A stretch of 64,000 nt of DNA, taken from contig NZ_AAYB01000002.1 in NCBI RefSeq assembly GCF_000169435.1, forward strand, positions 620,001-684,000. Reading direction: 5' to 3'. Source of the DNA: Roseobacter sp. CCS2. GTDB lineage: Bacteria > Pseudomonadota > Alphaproteobacteria > Rhodobacterales > Rhodobacteraceae. The notes under the pieces were generated by a model. It was given only the letters and a program-made list of their open reading frames with translations. It was not told the DNA's origin and ran no database searches. Shown one piece after another: positions 44,546 through 54,118 of the stretch. Position 1 is the first letter of the stretch. Each line of letters opens with the position of its first letter. The position numbers and the translations under genes are program-made.

Positions 44546-47389
44546 ATGACCTTCACGCCGACCGATTATCTGCCCTATGATTTTGCTAACCGCCGCCACA
44601 TCGGCCCATCGCCTGCTGAAATGGACGAAATGTTGCACGTTGTGGGCGCGAAAGACCTTGATGCGCTGATCGACGATACGCTGCCTGCGAAAATCCGGCA
44701 AAAGCAGCCATTGGATTTTGGTAAGCCCAAATCAGAAAGTGAACTGCTCCATCATATGCGTGTCACAGCATCGAAAAATAAGGTGCTGACCTCGCTGATC
44801 GGGCAGGGGTATCACGGCACGGTCACGCCGCCTGCGATCCAGCGGAACATCCTTGAAAACCCGGCATGGTATACCGCTTATACCCCTTATCAGCCCGAAA
44901 TCAGTCAGGGTCGGCTTGAAGCACTGCTGAACTTTCAGACGATGGTGTCCGACCTGACTGGGCTGGAGATTGCAAACGCGTCTTTGCTGGACGAGGCGAC
45001 AGCCTGCGCAGAGGCAATGACCATGGCGCAGCGCATCAGCAAATCAAAGGTGACAGGGTTCTTTGTCGACGAAAACTGCCATCCGCAAAATATTGCTGTA
45101 ATGCGGACCCGCGCGCAGCCACTGGGGATCGAGGTTATCGTGGGCAGCCCGGATGACCTGGATGCCAGTGCCGTGTTTGGTGCGATCTTTCAATATCCGG
45201 GCACCTATGGCCATTTACGCGATTTCACGGATGAGATCGCGAAGTTACATGAAAACAAGGCGATTGGAATTATTTCCGCCGACCCATTGTCGCTGACACT
45301 GTTGAAAGAACCCGGCGCGATGGGCGCTGATATTGCGGTTGGGACAACCCAGCGCTTTGGTGTCCCCATCGGATATGGCGGTCCCCATGCCGCATATATG
45401 GCGACCAAGGCCGCATATGCGCGCAATATGCCCGGACGCATTGTGGGCGTATCCATCGACAGTCACGGCAACCGTGCCTACCGTTTGTCGCTGCAAACCC
45501 GTGAACAACATATTCGCCGCGAAAAGGCGACGTCGAATGTCTGCACTGCGCAGGCTTTACTGGCGGTGATGGCGGGGTTTTATGCCGTCTTTCATGGGCC
45601 AGAGGGCCTTAAGGCAATTGCCCAACGCATCCACCGCAAAACCGCGCGTTTGGCAGAAGGGTTGAAACAGGGCGGTTTCGATGTGCGCCCCGCCACCTTC
45701 TTTGATACGATCACGATTGATGTGGGGCCGTTGCAATCTGCGGTGATGAAATCGGCTGTGGATGAAGGGGTGAACCTGCGTGCTGTTGGTAAAACATCAA
45801 TCGGTATCACGTTGGATGAACGCACCCGCCCGGCCACGATTGAAAAGGTCTGGCGCGCCTTTGGCATTGAACGCGCAGATAAGGATTACACCCCGCACTA
45901 CAACATGCCCGAAAAGCTGATCCGCACCAGCAATTTTCTGACGCACCCGGTGTTCCACATGAACCGGGCCGAAACGGAAATGATGCGTTACATGCGCAGG
46001 TTGGCGGACCGGGATCTTGCGCTGGATCGCGCGATGATCCCGCTGGGGTCTTGCACAATGAAGCTGAATTCAGCGGCCGAGATGATGCCCGTCAGTTGGC
46101 GCGAGTTTTCTTTGCTGCATCCGTTCTGTCCCAAGGATCAGGCAGAAGGCTATGCCGAGATGATCGCAGATCTGTCAGCAAAACTGTGTGACGTCACGGG
46201 TTACGATGCAATCTCAATGCAGCCCAATTCGGGTGCGCAGGGGGAATATGCAGGGCTTTTGACGATTGCCGGTTACCATCGCGCCAACGGCGAAGGGCAA
46301 CGCAATATATGCCTGATCCCGATGAATGCCCATGGCACCAATCCAGCCTCCGCGCAGATGGTCGGATGGAAGGTTGTGCCGGTGAAATCGGACGAGAATG
46401 GCGACATTGATCTGGCCGATTTCAAAGCCAAAGTTGCACAGCACAAGGATAACCTGGCCGCCTGTATGATCACATATCCATCCACCCACGGGGTGTTCGA
46501 GGAAACGGTGATAGAGGTGTGCCAGATCACCCATGATGCGGGCGGTCAGGTGTACATTGACGGGGCCAATATGAATGCGATGGTCGGCCTGAGCCGCCCT
46601 GGTGATCTGGGCGGTGATGTCAGCCACCTGAACCTGCACAAGACGTTCTGCATCCCGCATGGCGGTGGCGGCCCCGGCATGGGCCCAATTGGCGTGAAGG
46701 ATCATCTGATTGCGCATCTGCCCGGCGATCCGAACGACGGTGAAGGCGCGGTCAGCGCGGCCCCCTATGGCTCGCCCTCGCTGCTGCCAATTTCGTGGGC
46801 GTATTGTCTGATGATGGGGGGCGAAGGTCTGACGCAGGCGACACGCGTGGCGATCCTGAATGCGAACTATATCGCCAAGCGCCTCGAAGGGGCGTTCAAC
46901 GTCCTTTACAAGGGGCCAACGGGCCGTGTCGCGCATGAATGCATTATTGACACCCGACCCTTTGCTGAAAGTGCGCATGTCACAGTTGATGATATCGCCA
47001 AACGGTTGTCTGATTGTGGGTTTCATGCGCCAACGATGTCATGGCCTGTTGCGGGCACCTTGATGGTTGAACCGACCGAATCTGAAACCAAGGCAGAGCT
47101 GGACCGGTTTTGCGACGCGATGCTTGGCATTCGCGCAGAGATCGCGGCCATTGAAGACGGGGTCATGGACCCCGACAATAACCCGCTTAAAAACGCGCCA
47201 CATACCATGGAAGACCTCGTCAAGGACTGGGATCGTCCTTACAGCCGCGAGGTGGGGTGTTTTCCGGCAGGTGCCTTCCGCGTCGATAAATACTGGCCAC
47301 CGGTCAACCGTGTTGACAATGTCTGGGGCGACCGCAACCTGACCTGCACCTGTCCCCCGATGGCGGACTATGCACAAGCGGCGGAATGA
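44546..47389 (+). CDS. gcvP: Glycine cleavage system P protein (glycine dehydrogenase, single chain)
   Basis: The PLP enzyme that decarboxylates glycine and loads the aminomethyl group on GcvH. At 947 residues it is the fused form in which the N-terminal (P1-like, about 1-440) and C-terminal (P2-like) halves are joined. The PLP lysine lies in [20 protein letters not shown] near residue 697; SFNP-type contacts include [16 protein letters not shown] near 500. It ends the riboswitch-controlled operon and stops 9 bases before the convergent xdhC gene. Confidence 0.96.
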   Translation: MTFTPTDYLPYDFANRRHIGPSPAEMDEMLHVVGAKDLDALIDDTLPAKIRQKQPLDFGKPKSESELLHHMRVTASKNKVLTSLIGQGYHGTVTPPAIQRNILENPAWYTAYTPYQPEISQGRLEALLNFQTMVSDLTGLEIANASLLDEATACAEAMTMAQRISKSKVTGFFVDENCHPQNIAVMRTRAQPLGIEVIVGSPDDLDASAVFGAIFQYPGTYGHLRDFTDEIAKLHENKAIGIISADPLSLTLLKEPGAMGADIAVGTTQRFGVPIGYGGPHAAYMATKAAYARNMPGRIVGVSIDSHGNRAYRLSLQTREQHIRREKATSNVCTAQALLAVMAGFYAVFHGPEGLKAIAQRIHRKTARLAEGLKQGGFDVRPATFFDTITIDVGPLQSAVMKSAVDEGVNLRAVGKTSIGITLDERTRPATIEKVWRAFGIERADKDYTPHYNMPEKLIRTSNFLTHPVFHMNRAETEMMRYMRRLADRDLALDRAMIPLGSCTMKLNSAAEMMPVSWREFSLLHPFCPKDQAEGYAEMIADLSAKLCDVTGYDAISMQPNSGAQGEYAGLLTIAGYHRANGEGQRNICLIPMNAHGTNPASAQMVGWKVVPVKSDENGDIDLADFKAKVAQHKDNLAACMITYPSTHGVFEETVIEVCQITHDAGGQVYIDGANMNAMVGLSRPGDLGGDVSHLNLHKTFCIPHGGGGPGMGPIGVKDHLIAHLPGDPNDGEGAVSAAPYGSPSLLPISWAYCLMMGGEGLTQATRVAILNANYIAKRLEGAFNVLYKGPTGRVAHECIIDTRPFAESAHVTVDDIAKRLSDCGFHAPTMSWPVAGTLMVEPTESETKAELDRFCDAMLGIRAEIAAIEDGVMDPDNNPLKNAPHTMEDLVKDWDRPYSREVGCFPAGAFRVDKYWPPVNRVDNVWGDRNLTCTCPPMADYAQAAE

Positions 47390-47398
47390 TACAGGCCG

Positions 47399-48343
47399 TT
47401 ATGTTCTAGGCATCTGCATCGCCACAGCAAGGACCTCGGCGAGCACCGAAACCGCAAGTGTGCCTGCGTCGCGTGCCGAAGGGATAAGGCCGACCGGGCC
47501 GCGTAACCGCGCGATATCTGCGGCAGAGACACCCATCGCCTTGAGCGTGGCAATCCGATTGTCGCGGGCGCGCTGGCTGCCTTGTGATCCGATATAGAAC
47601 GCGTCGGTTTGCAACGCACCTTGCATGATCGGCGGTTCCCAGTCGTGGTCATGAAAAAACAGCACGATTGCGGTGCGGTCATCCGCTTGCAGATCTTCGG
47701 GAAAACCTTGTTGGGTCATGTGTCGCGTTTGGCAACTGGCTGCGTTACCGGCTTGCAAGGTTTCTGTGTCGGGCGACAGCAGCAGGTTGGGATAGCCCGC
47801 CGATTGGACAAGCGCCGCAAAAGTGCTGGCCTCTGGACCTTTTCCAAAGATCAAAAAGCGGATCGCGGGATCAAAACGCACCATGAGTTTTTGCCCATCA
47901 CGGGCCGTCGTACCTTGATCTTGCACAATGATGACACCGCTTTCGATATCAATTTGCATGCAGCACGTCGCGCGCGACGCAGTAAGCTGTGCGACCTGAT
48001 CCAATGCGTCTTTGTCTGGGTGAGGGACCAGCAGAATATCAAGCCCCCCACCGCATGGCAGTTCGATGTCTGCAAATGGTGACCCCATGCCGTAGCGGAT
48101 CAGCCGTGGCGTTTTCGCGGCCAATGCTTCACCCGCGTGCAGGGCAATGTCGGCCTCGATACAACCTGATGACAATGTGCCAATCCGGCTGCCATCTGTC
48201 ATGACCGCCATCATCGCCCCCAGCGGGCGATAAGACGGCCCTTCCACCCCTGCGATCACGGCAAGCACGCATGGCCCCGGCGCATCAAGGATGGCACGGA
48301 TCGGGTCGCCCCCGGTTGGTGACGGATGAAAGGCTGTATTCAT
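47399..48343 (-). CDS. XdhC/CoxI family molybdenum-enzyme maturation protein
   Basis: A 314-residue protein of the XdhC family, which receives the molybdenum cofactor and promotes its sulfuration and insertion into xanthine-dehydrogenase-type enzymes. The N-terminal XdhC/CoxI domain includes AVIAGVEGPSYRPLGAMMAV and LSSGCIEADIALH (about residues 28-70), and a Rossmann-like C-terminal part contains FLIFGKGPEAS and AFYIGSQGSQRARDNR. It is the last gene of the cox operon, so the client is probably the CoxSLM enzyme encoded upstream. Confidence 0.9.
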   Translation of the reverse strand: MNTAFHPSPTGGDPIRAILDAPGPCVLAVIAGVEGPSYRPLGAMMAVMTDGSRIGTLSSGCIEADIALHAGEALAAKTPRLIRYGMGSPFADIELPCGGGLDILLVPHPDKDALDQVAQLTASRATCCMQIDIESGVIIVQDQGTTARDGQKLMVRFDPAIRFLIFGKGPEASTFAALVQSAGYPNLLLSPDTETLQAGNAASCQTRHMTQQGFPEDLQADDRTAIVLFFHDHDWEPPIMQGALQTDAFYIGSQGSQRARDNRIATLKAMGVSAADIARLRGPVGLIPSARDAGTLAVSVLAEVLAVAMQMPRT

Positions 48344-48436
48344 GAATGTGGTTCCTGCCCGGCGCGCGTCAGGCCGTCAATGGGCGGATGCAGACCACGA
48401 CGAAAACGCCGTCGCGGTCAATTTCTATGGTGAGAT

Positions 48437-49225
48437 CTAGCCGCAGGCTGCGACAGCGCGGCGGGTCAAAACCCCGACCAGATGCGCCCGATAGGACGCC
48501 GATCCGTGCAAATCCGCGATCATATCATCGAGGTTGCCAGACATACTCTCAAGCGCGCCTTCCGAAAAGCTGGCACTCAGCGCGGTTTCGGCCTCTGTCC
48601 AGCGGTAAACCCCTTCGTTCGATGCACCAGTGACGGCAACCCGCACACCATCTGCCGTTTTGGCCACAAAAACACCCACCAGAGCAAATCGGGATGCCGG
48701 TTGATCAAACTTTTGATAGTTGGCCTTTTCGGGGATCGGGAAACTGACCGAGGTGATGATTTCGTCCTCGTCCAACGCCGTTTCAAACATACCCTGAAAA
48801 TAATCATCCGCCGCGATGTCACGCGTGTTGGTCGTGATCGTCGCCCCTGATCCAAGTGCCCCCGCAGGATAGCACGCGGCCGGGTCGTTGTTGGCCAGCG
48901 AACCGCCGATCGTGCCGCGATTGCGCACCGCCGGGTCACCAATATTGGCAGCCAAAGCGGCCAAACCGGGGTAAAGATCCGCGGCATCTGCTGCAACCTG
49001 CGCATGGGTTGTTGCGCCGCCGATGGTCAACGTGTCACCACGCACGGCGACCCCAACCATGCTTTCAATACCGGTCATACTGACCAGCACCTCAGGCGAG
49101 GCAAGGCGCTGTTTCATCGTTGGCAGCAAGGTCTGCCCGCCACCCAGTGCTTGTGCACCTTCTGCGGCCATCGCACTGGCGGCTTCTTCCACTGTCTTGG
49201 GTTTTGCAAATTCAAAATTGTACAT
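48437..49225 (-). CDS. coxM: CO dehydrogenase-type medium (FAD-binding) subunit
   Basis: A 262-residue FAD subunit of a molybdenum hydroxylase. The FAD sites are AQALGGGQTLLPTMKQRL near residue 24 (the AxxxxGGQ-type loop) and TIGGATTHAQV plus IGDPAVRNRGTIGGSLANND near 75-115. It mediates electron flow from the iron-sulfur subunit to the acceptor. AGGAGAG precedes the ATG. It follows coxL, giving the S-L-M order typical of form II enzymes. Confidence 0.92.
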   Translation of the reverse strand: MYNFEFAKPKTVEEAASAMAAEGAQALGGGQTLLPTMKQRLASPEVLVSMTGIESMVGVAVRGDTLTIGGATTHAQVAADAADLYPGLAALAANIGDPAVRNRGTIGGSLANNDPAACYPAGALGSGATITTNTRDIAADDYFQGMFETALDEDEIITSVSFPIPEKANYQKFDQPASRFALVGVFVAKTADGVRVAVTGASNEGVYRWTEAETALSASFSEGALESMSGNLDDMIADLHGSASYRAHLVGVLTRRAVAACG

Positions 49226-49282
49226 CTATCTCTCCTCTCTGGTGGGCGGGGCGGGGGCAAAGCTGCCACACCGCTGTCCAGA

Positions 49283-51652
49283 TCATCCGTTCATCGCTTC
49301 CCAGACACGCGCGGGCGAGACCGGCATGTCGATGTGTTCCACGTCATGTCCGCCGCGCTGCAACGCGTCGACCACGGCGTTGACCACAGTGGGGGGCGAT
49401 CCGATGGCACCTGCCTCGCCACAGCCCTTCACCCCGATGGGGTTGTGTGTGCAGCGGGTGGCATGGCTGTGATCGACCACAAAGTTGGGCAGATCATCGG
49501 CACGCGGCATGGCGTAATCCATCAGTGACCCGGACAAAAGCTGCCCGTTCTCATCATAGATCCCGTGTTCCAGCAGCGCTTGCCCAATGCCTTGGGCCAA
49601 TCCGCCTTGGACCTGACCGGTGACGATCATCGGGTTCACAACATTGCCAAAGTCATCCATCGCGATCATCGAACAGATGTCGACCTTGCCAGTGTCTGGA
49701 TCGACCTCGACCTCGCAGGCATATGCGCCTGAAGGATAGGTAAAGTTCGCCGGATCGTAGAAGGCCGTTTCCTCAAGCCCCGGTTCGATATCCTCAAGCG
49801 GGAAATCATGCGGGATATAGGCTTTCAGCGCTACGTCCCCAAAGCTGACCTTCTTGTTGGTGCCTTTGACCGAGAAGTCACCGTCTTCAAAATCGACGTT
49901 TTCAGGTTTATCCTCCATCATATGCGCCGCAATCAGCGTGGCTTTCTTGATGATCTTTTCCGTCGCTCGGAACACGGCAGAGCCGCAGACGGCAAGGCTG
50001 CGTGATCCGTAAGTACCCATCCCGAAGGGGATTTTCGAGGTGTCACCATGCACGATTTCAATCGACATGGGATCAACGCCCAGCATGTCAGCCACCACTT
50101 GCGGAAAGGCGGTTTCATGCCCTTGCCCGTGGCTATGTGCACCCACCATGACCGAGATATTGCCGGTGGCGTTCACCCGCACCGTAGCTGCATCATAAAG
50201 GCCCACGCGAGAGCCGAGGACACCGACGAGGTTTGATGGCGCAATGCCGCAAGCCTCAATATAGCTGTTGATTCCAAGGCCACGCAGTTTGCCGTTCTTT
50301 GCGCTTTCTGCGCGCCGTGCCTCGAACCCGGCCAGATCAGCCGCGGCCTCCAGCCCGTCCATCAATGCATCATAGTTGCCGCTGTCGTATTCAAGACCTG
50401 CCGCAGACGCATAGGGGTACTGATCGGGCTTGATGAAGTTTTTGCGCCGTAAGGCAATGGGGTCCATCCCCAATTCGCGCGCGGCCTTGTCGATCACACG
50501 CTCAAGACTAAACGTCGCCTCTGGCCTGCCTGCGCCCCGATATGCGTCAACGGGGGCCGTGTTTGTGAACACGGCCTTCACGTTCACATAGACGTTAGGC
50601 ACCGTGTAGTTCCCCGCCATTAGCGTGCCGTGCAGGAACGTCGGCGTCGCGGTTGAGAAGTTCGACAGGTACGCCCCAACATTGGCCATCGTTTCAGTTC
50701 GGAAGGCGATAAAGGTGCCGTCCCTTTCGCAAGCCAATTCGATCTTGGTGACGTGGTCGCGGCCGTGCGCGTCGCTGAGGAACGCCTCGGTCCGCGTAGA
50801 GGTCCATTTCACCGGGCGGTTCAGCTTTTTCGCGGCGGCCAGCACCAAAGCTTCCTCACCATAGTGATAGATTTTCGACCCAAAACCGCCACCTACATCG
50901 GGCGCATGGACCGTCAGCTTGTTTTCAGGAATGCCCATCACGAAAGCGCTGATCAAAAGCCGCGTCAGGTGCGGGTTTTGCGAGGTTGTGGTCAGCTTAT
51001 AGTCGCCCGTGCCGGGGTCGTATTCGCCGATTGAACAACGTGGTTCCATCGCATTAGGGACCAAACGGTTGTTGACCAGTTCCAGCGTTGTGACATGCGG
51101 CGCATTCTTGATCGCCTCATCTGTAGCGGCGCGATTATCTTCGATCCAGCCCCAGTCGAAACACTGGTTGGTGCCGATTTCATCATGAACCAGCGTCGTG
51201 CTATTGGCCAAAGCGTCGACCATGTTGACGACGGCGTCCAACTCATCAATATCAGCGTCAATTGCCTCAACCGCGTCCATCGCCTGTTCCAACGTTTCCG
51301 CGATCACAGCGGCATAAGCGTCGCCCACATGGCGGACTTTGCCGTGGGCCAGTACGGGCCGCTTGGGTTCTTTCATCGGCTCGCCATCGCGGCTGTTGAT
51401 CAGCCAGCCTGCGGGGTTTCCGCCAACCTCGGCAAAATCCTCGCCGGTGAAAACAGTCACGACGCCGGGCATGCCGGCGGCATCTTTTGTGTCGATGCTG
51501 TTGATCTTGCCATTGGCCACAGTTGAGCGCGCAAAGGCGCAATAGGTGGTCTTGGCGGGTGTATAATCGTCCGTGTATTTGCCACGTCCTGTCAGGAAAC
51601 GCACGTCTTCACGGCGTTTGGTCGCGTGACCCATTCCTCCGTCTGCTGCCAT
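49283..51652 (-). CDS. coxL: CO dehydrogenase-type large (molybdopterin) subunit, form II
   Basis: The catalytic subunit, binding the Mo-molybdopterin cofactor. The 789-residue protein has the active-site loop VDAYRGAGRPEATF near residue 375; AYRGAGR marks form II (putative) CoxL, while the proven CO oxidisers of form I have AYRCSFR. The catalytic glutamate is in KGCGEAGAIGSPPT near residue 750, and GGGFGSKIYHYGEEALVLAA near 265 is cofactor-binding. The start at 51652 (MAADGGMGHA) has AGGGAGG upstream. The physiological substrate may not be CO. Confidence 0.93.
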   Translation of the reverse strand: MAADGGMGHATKRREDVRFLTGRGKYTDDYTPAKTTYCAFARSTVANGKINSIDTKDAAGMPGVVTVFTGEDFAEVGGNPAGWLINSRDGEPMKEPKRPVLAHGKVRHVGDAYAAVIAETLEQAMDAVEAIDADIDELDAVVNMVDALANSTTLVHDEIGTNQCFDWGWIEDNRAATDEAIKNAPHVTTLELVNNRLVPNAMEPRCSIGEYDPGTGDYKLTTTSQNPHLTRLLISAFVMGIPENKLTVHAPDVGGGFGSKIYHYGEEALVLAAAKKLNRPVKWTSTRTEAFLSDAHGRDHVTKIELACERDGTFIAFRTETMANVGAYLSNFSTATPTFLHGTLMAGNYTVPNVYVNVKAVFTNTAPVDAYRGAGRPEATFSLERVIDKAARELGMDPIALRRKNFIKPDQYPYASAAGLEYDSGNYDALMDGLEAAADLAGFEARRAESAKNGKLRGLGINSYIEACGIAPSNLVGVLGSRVGLYDAATVRVNATGNISVMVGAHSHGQGHETAFPQVVADMLGVDPMSIEIVHGDTSKIPFGMGTYGSRSLAVCGSAVFRATEKIIKKATLIAAHMMEDKPENVDFEDGDFSVKGTNKKVSFGDVALKAYIPHDFPLEDIEPGLEETAFYDPANFTYPSGAYACEVEVDPDTGKVDICSMIAMDDFGNVVNPMIVTGQVQGGLAQGIGQALLEHGIYDENGQLLSGSLMDYAMPRADDLPNFVVDHSHATRCTHNPIGVKGCGEAGAIGSPPTVVNAVVDALQRGGHDVEHIDMPVSPARVWEAMNG

Positions 51653-51665
51653 ATCCTTGTCCTCC

Positions 51666-52148
51666 CTATTCGGCTGCAATGGCGGGGGTTTGCCCGCTTG
51701 CTGCCATGATTGCGTTAACGATGCCCTGATAACCGGTGCAGCGGCAGATATTGCCTTCTAGATAATCGCGCACTTCGGCTTCAGTCGGTTTTGGGTTTTC
51801 TTTCAAAAGGGCTGCGGCACTCATGATCATGCCTGGTGTGCAGAACCCACATTGCAGCCCGTGATGATCCTGAAACGCCTGTTGGATAACGTTCAGCGAT
51901 CCGTCGACATGGGCTTGACCTTCGATGGTGTCTACGTCCGCGCCATTGGCCTCAACCGCAAACATGGTGCAGGCTTTCACGGCTTTGCCGTTCACATGCA
52001 CAACGCAAGCGCCGCATTGGCTGGTGTCACAACCGATATGGGTGCCGGTCAGGCCCAACTCTTCGCGCAGCGCAGCCGATAGAACCGTTCGGTTCTCCAC
52101 GTTTGCCGAAACGGCTGTTCCGTTCACATTCATGGTTATTGTTGGCAT
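51666..52148 (-). CDS. coxS: CO dehydrogenase-type small (2Fe-2S) subunit
   Basis: A 160-residue iron-sulfur protein with two 2Fe-2S clusters: a ferredoxin-type site in [18 protein letters not shown] plus a later cysteine (VKACTMF), and the second site in [18 protein letters not shown] and [14 protein letters not shown]. It carries electrons from the Mo site to the FAD subunit. AGGGAGG lies before the ATG. First structural gene of the S-L-M set. Confidence 0.95.
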   Translation of the reverse strand: MPTITMNVNGTAVSANVENRTVLSAALREELGLTGTHIGCDTSQCGACVVHVNGKAVKACTMFAVEANGADVDTIEGQAHVDGSLNVIQQAFQDHHGLQCGFCTPGMIMSAAALLKENPKPTEAEVRDYLEGNICRCTGYQGIVNAIMAASGQTPAIAAE

Positions 52149-52181
52149 ATCTTCCTCCCTTAAGAATGCCGGATTGGGGTG

Positions 52182-52697
52182 TCAGCCTAGCATGCGCCCG
52201 ATCCAGCCCTTTTTTGGTTTCTCTTCATCTTCTTCCACGTCATCGGCATCAGTTGGGTCCTCCAACCCGTCCTGAAACCGTTCAAAAAACTGATCAGCAA
52301 GTTTCTTGGTGAAACCGTCAATGATACGGCTGCCCAATTGGGCCAGTTTGCCACCAACCTTGGCCTCTACATCATAGGTAAGCAGGGTACCGCCCTCGGC
52401 TGTGTCGGCAAAGCTGACTTTGGCCGCCCCTTTGGCAAAACCGGCAGGACCGCCTTTGCCTTGGCCAGTCAGTGTCAGGCTTTGGCCTTCAACAATATCG
52501 GATACGTCGACCTGGCCTTTGAAGGTGGCTTTCACTGGACCCACCTTTTGTACTACGACCGCTTCGAAACCTTCATCGACCGTTCCGGCCAATTCTTTGC
52601 AGCCTGGAATGCAGGCCTTAAGAACCTCTGGATCAAGGATGGCGGCCCAGACGGCTGTGCGTGGCGCTGCGATGTCCCTGGCGTCGGCTAGGTTCAT
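52182..52697 (-). CDS. coxG: CoxG-type SRPBCC protein
   Basis: A 171-residue START/SRPBCC-fold protein of the carbon monoxide dehydrogenase subunit G family (AAPRTAVWAAILDPEVLKAC, then GKGGPAGFAKGAAKVSF), with an acidic tail (DPTDADDVEEDEEKPKK). CoxG has been implicated in anchoring CO dehydrogenase to the membrane. The start at 52697 is preceded by GGGGA; the longer frame to 52733 is unlikely. It is the first gene of the cox operon. Confidence 0.88.
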   Translation of the reverse strand: MNLADARDIAAPRTAVWAAILDPEVLKACIPGCKELAGTVDEGFEAVVVQKVGPVKATFKGQVDVSDIVEGQSLTLTGQGKGGPAGFAKGAAKVSFADTAEGGTLLTYDVEAKVGGKLAQLGSRIIDGFTKKLADQFFERFQDGLEDPTDADDVEEDEEKPKKGWIGRMLG

Positions 52698-52807
52698 GGA
52701 TATCCCCGTTTGATCGTTCAGGCAGTTCAGCAAGAATAGCGGCGTGTGTGAAGACAGTGGCGCGCAATCAGTTGTGTCGTCTGTCTCAAATCTGCGACAA
52801 GCGGCAC

Positions 52808-53764
52808 CTAATCACTTATTCTCAGGCTTTTCATGCGTCGGTAAAGCGTTGCGCGTGAAACCCCAAGTTCGCGCGCCGCAAGGCTGACATTCTGTTCGGC
52901 CCTGACCAAAGCGCGCATAACCGCGGCTCTTTGTGCCCGCTCAAAGCCTTTTGATTTATTGTCGCGTCCGATCAAATCGCCAAGGGGGACAGGTTTCAGG
53001 TTCCCCTCTGACCGCAAGTCAAAAGCCCGCCGCGCCGCGCGGGTCGCACCTATAACGATGTCATCAGAATTCGTCGCCAACAGTGAAACCCCGTCGGAAG
53101 GGTCGTTGATCATCATCACGCGTGCGCTGCTGAATTTGTCCTGGAAATTGTCCGCCTCGATGCTGCGCGCCGCCTGCCGCACGAGCGCCGAGATCATACC
53201 ATTCATCGTCTCGGTCTGGTCGACACGCGCTGACGACACATCAAGTGCCGCCACGATTTCACCCTCTGCACCGTATACCGGCGCGTCAATGCAGCTCATT
53301 GCGATGTTGCTGGCCATGAAGTGCTGATCGCGGTGTATCACGACCTCGCGCCGTTCTGTCAGGCAGGTGCCAATGCCGTTGGTGCCTTGGGCGGCCTCGC
53401 TCCAATCGGCCCCGGCACCAAGCCCCCAATTTTGAAAGATATGCGTGTCGGCATCTTCGAAACGGTGGTCAATGACGACACCTTGATTGTCGGTCAGCAC
53501 AACGCCGCAGCCTGAACTGCCCACCAGTGAAAAAAGTTGATCAAGCTTGGGCTGCGCAATGGCCGCAACACGCCCCAGCGCTTGTCTGCGCTGGGCGATA
53601 TCCGCATCTGGCAGGTATTCAGCCGCCCGTTGCCGCGCCGGATCAAGCCCGTGGTTGATCATCGAACGCCGCCACGACGCCGCCAGCCAAGACCGGGCCG
53701 CAGCAGCACTGGATTCAACCGTTTGTGCGACCTTGTCGATATGGGCACTGAAGGATGCGATCAA
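52808..53764 (-). CDS. GAF-domain regulator with Fis-type HTH (AcoR-like without AAA+)
   Basis: A 318-residue regulator. A GAF domain spans about residues 70-205 (GCGVVLTDNQGVVIDHRFED, TNGIGTCLTERREVVIHRDQ, EIVAALDVSSARVDQTE), and a Fis-type helix-turn-helix lies at the C-terminus (AEQNVSLAARELGVSRATLY, then RRMKSLRISD). The sigma54-interacting AAA+ domain of AcoR is absent, so it should act with the housekeeping polymerase. The start is TTG at 53764 with AGGGAG 6 bases before. It lies just upstream of coxG on the same strand and is the likely cox regulator. Confidence 0.85.
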   Translation of the reverse strand: MIASFSAHIDKVAQTVESSAAAARSWLAASWRRSMINHGLDPARQRAAEYLPDADIAQRRQALGRVAAIAQPKLDQLFSLVGSSGCGVVLTDNQGVVIDHRFEDADTHIFQNWGLGAGADWSEAAQGTNGIGTCLTERREVVIHRDQHFMASNIAMSCIDAPVYGAEGEIVAALDVSSARVDQTETMNGMISALVRQAARSIEADNFQDKFSSARVMMINDPSDGVSLLATNSDDIVIGATRAARRAFDLRSEGNLKPVPLGDLIGRDNKSKGFERAQRAAVMRALVRAEQNVSLAARELGVSRATLYRRMKSLRISD

Positions 53765-53906
53765 AGAAACTCCCTACCTGGATCGGTTCACCTTACATTG
53801 ATTGTTCCATTGCGCAAATTTTCGACCTCTTTTCGCAAATGACCCTTGCTGGGTCTATCGGTGCTGACGTCAGAAATGTTGATGCTGCGTTAGTTTGAGG
53901 GAAGTC

Positions 53907-53928
53907 TTGACCTTACCTGAAAGGTCAA
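53907..53928. promoter_or_regulatory. 22-base perfect inverted repeat upstream of tRNA-Gly
   Basis: TTGACCTT, six bases, AAGGTCAA. The left arm contains TTGACC, which with a weak TACCAC 17 bases later could serve as a -35/-10 pair for the tRNA gene; the symmetry also fits an operator for a dimeric regulator, possibly of the divergent cox regulator gene. Confidence 0.5.
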
Positions 53929-53947
53929 ATACCACGCCACCACTTAC

Positions 53948-54021
53948 GCGGGCGTTGTGTAATGGTAAGACCTCAGATTTCCAATCTGATGATAGGGGTT
54001 CGATTCCCCTCGCCCGCTCCA
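53948..54021 (+). tRNA. tRNA-Gly (anticodon UCC)
   Basis: Cloverleaf parts are complete: acceptor arms GCGGGCG / CGCCCGC, anticodon stem TCAGA / TCTGA with loop TTTCCAA (anticodon TCC, reading GGA), T-arm AGGGG-TTCGATT-CCCCT, discriminator T and an encoded CCA at 54019-54021. Length 74 with CCA. Confidence 0.97.
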
Positions 54022-54118
54022 CATATTTTTCCCAGCAAATTTCATCTGATGCATTTGGTCGCCTTGTGAAACGCTCGGTTCAGTTTTATGTCCCTGTCAA
54101 CGTAATAAAGGACCGCGA

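Noticed and set aside
46214..47026. 270-codon minus-strand frame within gcvP
   Set aside because: Antisense shadow of a strongly conserved gene; histidine-rich translation typical of reversed coding DNA.
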